A DNA stretch of 64,000 bases from Hedera helix. Its lineage: Eukaryota > Streptophyta > Magnoliopsida > Apiales > Araliaceae. The notes under the pieces are model-generated. The model did no database searches. It was not told the DNA's origin and saw only the letters and a program-made list of their open reading frames with translations. A program made the position numbers and the translations under genes. Location: positions 3,735,001 to 3,799,000 of the forward strand of contig OX359287.1 in NCBI GenBank assembly GCA_947179155.2, written 5' to 3'. The first letter of the stretch is position 1. Each line of letters opens with the position of its first letter. This document shows, piece after piece, positions 55,774 through 64,000 of this stretch.

Positions 55774-58130
55774 TGTAACGACCCCGAAATTCGACCCACT
55801 TTATTACTTTAAATTTCATATTTATTAAACGTTATTTCCTTAACGTTCGAATTTCGGTTCGTTAATAATCTTTAATTACCTTATTTAAACCTTTAATTGA
55901 TCCATTATCTGATTTTAAATTCATCAATTACTAATTTTTCAGTATAAATTTTTCTTTTTCTCAATCATTGTATTAAAATATTTGGATATTTAAAATTCTT
56001 ACATTTCGATCCTAGTCCCTGGATCGCAACCTTTACTTTTTCTTTCTGCTACCCATAACATAATGCTCATATTCACATTCTAAAGTTATTTATTTTCATA
56101 CAATTATTCCTTGTTGCATTCGTTCATAATCAAACGTATAATAATTTCTAATGTAACAATTAATTTGAACATTCACGGTTCACAATTTAACACTACTCGT
56201 CCTATTCGGATCCAACATATATGAATATACAAAAACGTCAAAATAAACTTTGCAATTTACCATATTGAATATAACCATTTCATTTACAACCTTCTAGATT
56301 GATCCATCTCTAATATAATCCGATATTTCTGAAATTCATTTCTTAACCTGCAAAAGTTTATTTTAAGCAAGTAATGAGCACAACGGCTCAGCAAGTTCAA
56401 CAGTTTATATTTCACATAGCACATACCTTAACATACTTAGTGTGTGTCATACTTCATGTGCTTGTGCTTCTATTATAGCAGTATATCCCACATCATTGCA
56501 CAAAGTACACGTAGTTATCATGTTAACCACAGATCACATAACACATAATTTATATGCATTTAAACAAGTATTTACATATCATAACAGACAACAATTAACA
56601 TTAGAGGACTGAAGAACTTGCCTGGAAATCCAACTATTAAATTGGTAGTTCATACCCTTTACTCGATCAACCTTCTTTGGCTTTAAAAATCCTTCCTTTG
56701 ATGGCATAAACCTCATTTCCCATGGTGGTGGCTATGGTGGTTGCCGGTGGAGTAGTGGTGGTCATGGTTTTCGGATGGAGCAAGGTGGTGGCTATGTTTT
56801 TGTTTTGTTTTGTTTTCTTTCTCTTTTCTTTTTACTTTCCTTTTCCTTTTATAAGCCAAGGTACTTAACATTTTTGGCTTTAAAAAATCCACCGACTTTG
56901 CTTTCTCCCGAAAGTTCCAACGTCACAATTCATGCATAATTAATTAATTTAATACCTTATGTAATCATTTCGTGTAATAAATATTTTATATAATGTATAT
57001 AAAATATTTATTTTTAAATTACTAAAAATCATAACATAATTTATTATTAATATTTATACCATTTTTAGGTACTTTACTTGATAAATTTTGTACACGCATA
57101 ACGCCATGCATGTAATTATATGAGGTAATTTATACCTCCAAAAATTATAAAATAATTCATATAACTTATAAAAATTATTTTTCATAATTTTTCACTCCGT
57201 TACTTAGACAACATGTTACATTAACATGTTCACGTTTCCGAAATATTATCTTTCATAAAAGTCATAATAATTCTATTATACATAAATATAATTTTTAATA
57301 ACTTAAAACATTCTTTTTTTCTTATTTATTATTCAATTTCTTTAATATTCACATTAACTTTCCTTATATAAATTATATAATTTAATATTATATAATTTAT
57401 ATAATTACATTATTCCTTTTTAAATAATTTCCATTTTACACAAATACAATTTATAAAATTTTCTTCCACCCTTAATTAATTTAATTCTCTTATATAAATT
57501 ATATAATTATTCTTATATAATTTATATAATTATTATTTCCTTCATACAACATTTTAATTTCCTTATATAAATTATATAATTATTATTATATAATTTATAT
57601 AATTACATTTCTTCTCAATTAATTTCTAAACTTCCTCCATAACTCATAATTAATTTAAAATCAATAATTACAATTTTTACTAACTTCCTCATTAACTTTT
57701 CATAAATTTTTCGGATTAATTTAATTATTAATCCCTTAATTTTCATAATTAATAACATTTATAATTATAACAATTAAGTATAAACACATATATATACATA
57801 TATAATTCATATTTCTTACATTTCCATATAACCTCATTTAAAACATAATTTCTGCACTTTCATAATAATTTAATTGTACAATTTATTGTACATTTACATG
57901 AAATTTCTTTTATTCTTAATAAATTATTTTTAAACAATTTATTTGCTTTTCAATTTCTTTAATTCCATACCATTCATCATAATCTCTGTACAGATTTAAT
58001 TTATTAATTAAATCTCATCTCATATATTAAATCACATAAAATAATAATTAATTTAACAACCTTAATAATTTTATCAATTAAATTCTCATTTAATTTTATT
58101 AAAAAAATCTTGAAATTTCGGGTCCTCACA
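55774..58130 (-). mobile_element. Solo LTR with target duplication ATCAT, next to the TBL gene
   Basis: Begins TGTAACGACCCCGAAATTC and ends GAAATTTCGGGTCCTCACA, flanked by ATCAT at 55769-55773 and 58131-58135. It is 2,357 bp long. The minus-strand signature (GCTGAGCCGTTGTGCTCATTAC, 56396-56375) gives its direction. It has no coding sequence. Its right end lies 178 bp from the TBL stop codon, so it is probably in or just past the 3' end of that gene. Confidence 0.92.
57363..57605. repeat. Three TTATATAAATTATATAA hairpin repeats in the solo LTR
   Basis: CTTATATAAATTATATAAT at 57363, 57489 and 57562 is each followed within a few bases by ATTATATAATTTATATAA or a close variant, its exact complement in reverse. 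Each pair can fold into a stem of about 18 bp, so three hairpins stand in a row with 126 and 73 bp spacing. Confidence 0.85.
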
Positions 58131-58308
58131 ATCATAATGGTACACATAAAAGTGTGGCAAAAAATATATGAACCTTATCATTTGTTCAAAGAATAGTAAT
58201 CAAAAGACAAATGCATGACATTCTGACATAAGTAATATTTTTAATTTATTGCTTAGTTAAGTAAACTTTATGCTGTAAAATGTGTGTATTATTTCTTTTG
58301 TGTTCCAC

Positions 58309-60005
58309 TTAATTTAGCTCTGCATATAGGATTTCATTCCATGTGTCTATAACTCCTGCAATGCACCAATGTGTGCAATCCATGCCAAAGTCATTGTAAA
58401 CGCTGGGGTGTCCATCTTTTCTCAGCTGAGAAAGATTTGTGATATCAAGTAAATCGACAAGTTTTGTGATATTACTCAACACTTCTTTCACAACAATGGC
58501 TGCCGGTGGTAAACCACTTGGGTACGACGATCCGTTAATCGGCTCCGTTTCATTCGTACAATTTGTTACTCCAGTTTTGTTCCATTCCGTGCCACTGAAA
58601 ATTTAAAAAAAAACAAACAAGAATGATGGTTATCAAAGTTGTATTTTTTAGTCGATTACTAGCATCCGGTATCACATACATTGCGTGTGTAAATTATATA
58701 AAATAAAATAAGAATTTTATAATATTTAGAGTACTAAATAGAAAGATAAAAATATATATATATATAAAAAGAGAAAATAGTAATATATTTAAAGTTGAAA
58801 GAGAAAGAAAAACAAAAGTGACACAATTACACCAAACTTCCCATGAAAATTTTATAATATAGATATCGTACGCGTCACATAAAGTAAATTTTGACAAATA
58901 ACAAGATATGGAGAAGGTAAAATGCAGAAGAAGAAAAATAGTAACTCGAGCTTTATTGTTTTCTTTCTTCACGTGTGTAAAAGTCATTACCTTTTGGTCT
59001 TTGAATAATACTTTAGTCCCTAATGCATTAAGGGAAAAAACAACGCTTAATCATTTTCCAAGCATGATTAATGTATCGAATTATACCGTAGTAAAGGTTT
59101 AGTACTTAATTAATTATTAGAAATAAAAGTATGTTTATAATTGTCAAGGTAGATAGTTGAGAAATGATCCAAAACGGCAAAGTTTAATTGATAAAATGGG
59201 TGAAATTAATGGCAAAATTTTCATTAATGAAAAAAATGAAGAAGAAGATAAAGATGCACTAAAAAAAACCTCATTAATAAAAATTGTGAAATAATAAAAT
59301 TATCATCAAAAGAAATGGCGAAATAACAAACATGCCATTAACAAAATGTCCAAAGCTACACCGTTTTGATAAATTAGAAGGCTAACCTATTGTGACAAAA
59401 AGCTACCATATATATAGAGGATAACATGGTTGTGACAACACCAATCAATTGATTGTAGCCTAGGCATTTCATTTGGGACCAGGTTGTTTCGTCAATTCAC
59501 CAACTCATTAATGACAATTTTGTCTTGTTACCAACTAATTTTTTTTTTTAATAACTATGACAATTTCAAACGTATGCGTAAGAAATGACTCATAGTCATT
59601 ATTGTGTTTATCCAGTTGTCGTTTATACATTTTCATCGTCTCTCAAATAATTTTGTGGATGGAACTTAACGTTATCTAAACAACTTCGCGGAAGATTCTA
59701 TTTGTTTTTTTTAAATATATTTAGAGTACGATTAGATCTAACTAATTAATTATATATAGTAAATTAATCTTATATTATTCATATAAAAATTTAAAAATAT
59801 AAAATGATATAAATTTTTTATCAACTGATAATAAGTTTAGCGGTTGAAATGTTGTGACTGTTATTCTTACTAACAGTTGACAAAATTAGTCAAAAAATAT
59901 ATACATGTTACAATCACTAGTAAAAATAGCGACCGTAACATTATGATAAAAAAATTATATTTTTAAATTTTTATATAAACGGTGTAAAAATAAATTTACT
60001 GAATA

Positions 60006-60077
<72 letters not shown>

Positions 60078-62723
60078 TATGTTACTTGTAATGGGAAGGG
60101 GATATTCCTTGAAAGAAAACTTTGGTCCTTAATGGGTTCACATCTGAATCAATCCACTTTGCCAATGTTGTTAGTCCTTTACGGAAAGCAACCATTCGAT
60201 CCATGTCCTTTAATATGATCTCACCTTCTTGAATGTAATCCCATCTGCAAATCAAACATTTACACTTCGACCAAAAATTATAAAAAAACATTTACATTCA
60301 TCTCTCTTTTATTTTATACAAATTCTAACACAGTAAAATAAATATAAATATTGATGGGAATCAGATTCACGTGATGTTATTTATTTAGAGACGTGATGTA
60401 TTTATTTATTTATGGGATTATTTTATTTTAAGAAATAATTGATATTTTATTTCCATTAGTAAGAATATTTTGTCTTTTAATATTTTCTATCAATTATACA
60501 CTTTCAAATTTGTCCTACATCAAGTATGCTAATCTATTATGAAAAATTAAATATTACTCCAATTTCGCAATATACTCCCAATCCCAAAATGACTATATAG
60601 TTTTAACTTATTTCATCAAATTAAATATTTTTAAAATTAATAATTAAGTTCATATAAATATATATTTTTAATTTATAAAAATTAGGGTTAGTAGTGATTA
60701 ATTTGTATATAGTTATAAAGCCGCACAAGCCACCTCCATGTTAACATTTTTTGTAGTCTTTTTGACTTTCTAAAATGCCCTCCAAGTTTTATGGCGATTC
60801 TTATTTTATTTTTATAAATTCAACTTTATCTATTTTATTTTAACTTTCAAGTTAAAATATTTTACCCGTAAAATTTTAACTTCACATTTTTTTCATTCAA
60901 TATTAAAATTTAAACTTTTGAAATTAATAACATAATATAAAACGCGTCCCTCTCATAGACCAGTGATTATAATCCCTTTACCTATTTATCAAAAAAAATA
61001 CAAATATTAAATTTTAAAAGGGTAAATTTAACAACCAAAAAAAGGTGAAAACTAGAAAATGATCTTACGGTTGTTTGATTCCTTTGCGGTACCACCAAAG
61101 CCAAGTGTTAAATACCAAAATGTCAATATTTTTCCACGTCTCTCCATTTTTAAGAGAATCGAGTTTTAAAACGCGGCCAACATTTTCCATTTCGATATCT
61201 ACCAAGAACAAAGAATGAAATATCATAACTGACACCCCATAATCCTGCAAAATACATAACACGCTTTGTTAAAAGTTGGTAAATTAAATGACACCCTCAA
61301 AATATACGTTTTTTAAATTTATTTATTTATAAATAATTTTTTTAAAAACTTTTTAGCACATTTTCAAATTTAAAATTAGTATAATTTGTTAAATTTAATA
61401 AAAAAAAATAATCTTTTATCATTGGTACTTAATTTCTTTGTTACGTGATAATAGTCTCATTTTTATAAATGTTAGTGTAAATAACACAATATTATCAAAT
61501 TTATCGTCAAAACGCTAAATAAATTTAGGAATAAATATGAAAACTGCTTAATATCATTTTGTTTCTTCTACAAATGAACTCTTTTTGTCTAATCGAAGAA
61601 TTATTATTTTTTAGACATACTGTAATATTTAAAATTGTATTGAGACTGAATTTTAAAATTAAATGTCTCCAATTAAATTCAAAAAAATCAAAATTACTTA
61701 TATTTTAAAAGCGAAAGAGTAGCATTTATTAACTTTTAATTGCACATTTCATGAAATCATCGTTCGAAATTCACAACTGAGTTAGAATCACACGACGAAA
61801 AAATAATAAAATAAAAACTATATAGATAAATATTAACCTCAAGTTCTAATGAATTGAACTTTTGAATCAACTATTATACATACTTGCCAAAAAAAAATAT
61901 AAAAAAAATAAGTGGATGCCATGGGAAAAAAATTATACCTGAAATGTAATAGTATTAGTTGAGTCATTTGTGTATTGTGTGATATTTGACTGAGGCACCG
62001 CAGCACGAAGAAGACACACAAGTGATTGCCATTGATTGAGGCTTACTGAATCCCCTATAAACATTATCTTCTTTCCCTTTAACCGCTGTAAGAAATTCTT
62101 ACCATCAAATCTGCAATATTTTCCGATTAAACATATATATTATATATAAATTATATACAAATATATTAACATATCTTAGCAAAGGTTTTCAAAATTCTCA
62201 TATATTGTGCTCGTGTGATGTATTTATCTTTTAATTTAATTAATTAGCAAATTCTTTTCTCAAAATATAATTATAGTGTAGGTCAAAGTATAACAAGCAG
62301 TGTAAAACCAAACCAAAAGTTATAATTTCGCATTATTGATCGTATCACGAGATAGAGACATATTATATTGTAAAATAGTGATAAATTGATAGTACTCCCT
62401 CCGTTTCTTTTTATCTAGTTTTTAAAGAGTGAAATTTTCCTTTTTATCTCTTATTTATAGGTTCCAAGAAAATATTATTGACTTTGTTTTTCATATCATC
62501 CTTACATTAAATATTAATTTATTTTTTCTTATTTTTTTAAATAAATTTTAGAAAGATAATATTGAGATTTATAATCATTTTGATCAATTATATAAAATAT
62601 TTTTTTAATTTTTATATTTTCTCCTAAAACATAAATAAATAAATAAAAATTAAGTATAATTTTACATTTTAGTCATGAGCAAAAAACAACACTTTGTTGT
62701 ACTCCCAAAAAAAACATTCAAAA

Positions 62724-62754
<31 letters not shown>

Positions 62755-63691
62755 GTTCGATATCTGTGGCTGGATGAAAAAAGACTCTACTTTGTCCCAC
62801 CATGTGGCTTTCTGGGATTCTTATTTAAAGAATATAATAATTAATCAATATTGGGACGAGGAGGTTTCTAGTGAACACTAAAATAAGATATAGTGGCAAA
62901 TAAAATGGATAACGTTAATTTTCATTTGTTAGTAATTATAATTATCTCTCCATTTGAAAATTATATATATATATATATATACTGAGTTAATTCAAAAAAT
63001 CTTAATACTAAAAATGAACAAGAAAATATTTAATTTAATATAAATCATATTTGATATTTTCAAAATTTAAGCAAAAATCATATCAGTTTTAAAGTTTCAC
63101 AATTCTCTTTTTTGAGCTTTTGTGGTCTACAAGATCATTTTACGATATTAAATTAGTCAAATCTTGTCGATAAATTAATTTATTTTTTTTTGCTATTTTT
63201 ACATACTCTCAATACACACACCTTTTTTTACTGTCACCAAGAATCGAACCCCCAACCTCATACCTCATACTTTCACATGAGTTAATCGTATCATTGGGCC
63301 AAAGGCCACTCAGTAATATTAATAAATTAATTTTATTTAGACATAACAATTAATGTCTTTTTTTAAATTAAAAAAAAAAAAAACTCATTAATTGCAGCAA
63401 GCAAGAGGGAGGGAGAAAGAGAGAGAGGTACCTTGGCAAATCACAGTGGCTGGGCTGCCATCTATAATTGAGGTACCGGCGATCCGGCCGACCATTTTTC
63501 CGGCAGTCGAATTCCTTCCGAATATGGGGACATTCCGACGAGTCATAAAGAGGGTAAGTTTCATCATAAACCCAGCTGCCCTCATAAATATTGCATCTGT
63601 AGTTTTTCTGGTCTGCATTTGCTGACCAAAAACAACATGCAACAATAATCGCAATGCTACGAATTGAGGCAGGACAAAATCTCAAACCCAT
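58309..63691 (-). CDS. TRICHOME BIREFRINGENCE-LIKE (PMR5/TBL) wall-polymer acetyl transferase-family protein
   Basis: Five exons on the minus strand: 63691-63432, 62110-61939, 61244-61069, 60244-60086 and 58594-58309. All junctions are GT-AG and the phases add up to 350 codons plus TAA, within the family range. Residues 1-27 form a signal peptide or anchor. The N-terminal PMR5N domain follows (CNIYEGSWVYDETYPLYD, CRKNGRPDRRYLNYRWQP). The GDS motif is at 106-108 (KKIMFIGDSVSLNQW), TWLWWY is in exon 3, FFQGISPSHYNGTEWN spans exons 4-5, and the D-x-x-H motif is at 328-331 (DCTHW). Both catalytic motifs are intact. TBL proteins act in the Golgi or wall on O-acetylation of polysaccharides. The sequence resembles the TBL38/39 group, for which acetylesterase activity on pectin has been reported, so the direction of the reaction is open. 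I see no break. Confidence 0.92.
59748..60005. repeat. Imperfect inverted repeat (MITE-like) in TBL intron 4
   Basis: TATAAAAATTTAAAAATATA near 59780 and its complement TATATTTTTAAATTTTTATA near 59967 form the arms, extended outward by AGTAAATTAAT and ATAAATTTACT. The loop of about 160 bp contains the variants AACTGATAATAAG and AACAGTTGAC. No target duplication was confirmed. Confidence 0.6.
60009..60077 (+). repeat. (TA)n then (GA)n microsatellite beside the exon 4 donor
   Basis: About 17 TA units and then about 16 GA units. On the gene's strand this is a TC run beginning nine bases after the GT of the exon 4 donor (60085), an unusual pyrimidine-rich start for an intron. Confidence 0.9.
62394..62640. 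mobile_element. MITE remnant in TBL intron 1
   Basis: TAGTACTCCCTCCGTTTCTTTTTATC is a typical Stowaway-like MITE left end. The AT-rich interior follows, but no matching right terminus is seen, so one end is lost or unrecognised. Confidence 0.5.
62728..62756 (+). repeat. (CT)n microsatellite in TBL intron 1
   Basis: About 14 CT units with one or two breaks. Confidence 0.9.
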
Positions 63692-63722
63692 GGCTTTTTA
63701 GGGGGAGGAAAAGAGGGATGGC

Positions 63723-63732
63723 CTTTATAAAG
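63723..63732 (-). promoter_or_regulatory. TATA box of the TBL gene
   Basis: TTTATAAAGG on the minus strand lies about 32-41 bp before the start codon at 63691 (context GCCATGGG, favourable for initiation). The leader would be very short, so either this is the promoter with a near-zero leader or the true start lies further upstream. Confidence 0.45.
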
Positions 63733-64000
63733 AGAGCTGATGATTCTTTATAATCTTTATCAAGATTTCCTTTTTTAAAAAACTCTTTACATGGAGTTAT
63801 TATTAACTCACCTCATGGTAGGATGTTATATTTATGTTTTAAATATGCATTTAATATTGCAAAGATTTCTTAAATTTAGGATTGTGCAGTTATGATGCAG
63901 TGAGATAAAATATTTTTTTAGGGTGTTTTTATATTTATCCAAGAAAATTATTTACGAGTCTTATCTTTATAAAAGACAAAAAAGTATGACCCCATCTTAT
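63733..64000. other. Upstream region of the TBL gene
   Basis: AT-rich promoter-side sequence to the window edge. I see no gene or defined element. Confidence 0.4.

Noticed and set aside
59911..59935. CACTAGTAAAAATAGCGACC as a CACTA terminus
   Set aside because: It resembles a CACTA end, but no inverted partner or 3-bp duplication was found, and the surrounding inverted repeat has other ends.
63368..63431. Extension of TBL exon 1 past 63432
   Set aside because: The frame runs into a purine/pyrimidine repeat; the GTACCT donor at 63431 joins in phase to exon 2, which carries the GDS motif.

Overview
This window is nuclear DNA from a flowering plant, most likely a eudicot. It is AT-rich, its genes are intron-bearing, and it is filled with plant transposons (Athila-like, Tat-like, copia, CACTA, hAT MITE). 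Three host genes can be supported: a SCARECROW-LIKE 3 (SCL3) GRAS regulator (CDS 27849-29282, +), a dirigent protein (30199-30756, -) and a five-exon TRICHOME BIREFRINGENCE-LIKE (TBL/PMR5) gene (58309-63691, -). A fourth host trace is a broken exon of a MATE/EDS5-like transporter (about 38083-38352) inside retroelement debris. I cannot name the species.

Layout. 1-4522: decayed Athila-type Ty3/gypsy element (end of 5' LTR, primer site, gag, protease, RT, RNase H), cut in the integrase by a CACTA transposon that starts at 4523. 4523 to about 10620: the CACTA element, with sub-terminal repeats, broken TNP2-type transposase and a second gene; its right end is not found. About 11248-21182: a decayed Ty1/copia element split by an Athila-like solo LTR (12859-17332, target duplication CAAAT), itself split by a second solo LTR (13898-16864, duplication GCGGA). 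21183-26250: tandem duplication, MITEs and homopolymers, no gene. 26250-30810: SCL3 with a leader intron, then the dirigent gene. 32641-40507: a large minus-strand LTR-type insertion (duplication CCATG) holding a hAT MITE, an Athila-type 3' LTR and the MATE fragment. 40742-53230: a complete but mutated Tat-lineage element (two 394-bp LTRs, duplication ATTTA) with a solo LTR in its leader (41178-44043, duplication AACTA) and an antisense three-exon gene. 55774-58130: another solo LTR (duplication ATCAT), 178 bp downstream of the TBL stop codon. 58309-63691: the TBL gene.

The main story is nested transposition with perfect target duplications, which gives an order of events. Three related long LTRs (13898, 41178, 55774) survive only as solo LTRs, and 32641-40507 is probably a fourth, heavily invaded. 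The host genes are not an operon. SCL3 belongs to gibberellin and root ground-tissue control, while the dirigent and TBL proteins act in cell-wall or secretory chemistry. I see no rRNA, tRNA or CRISPR array. The most unusual items are the MATE fragment abutting a gypsy-like pol end and LTR, the spliceable antisense gene in the Tat element, and the three separate tandem arrays within one solo LTR.
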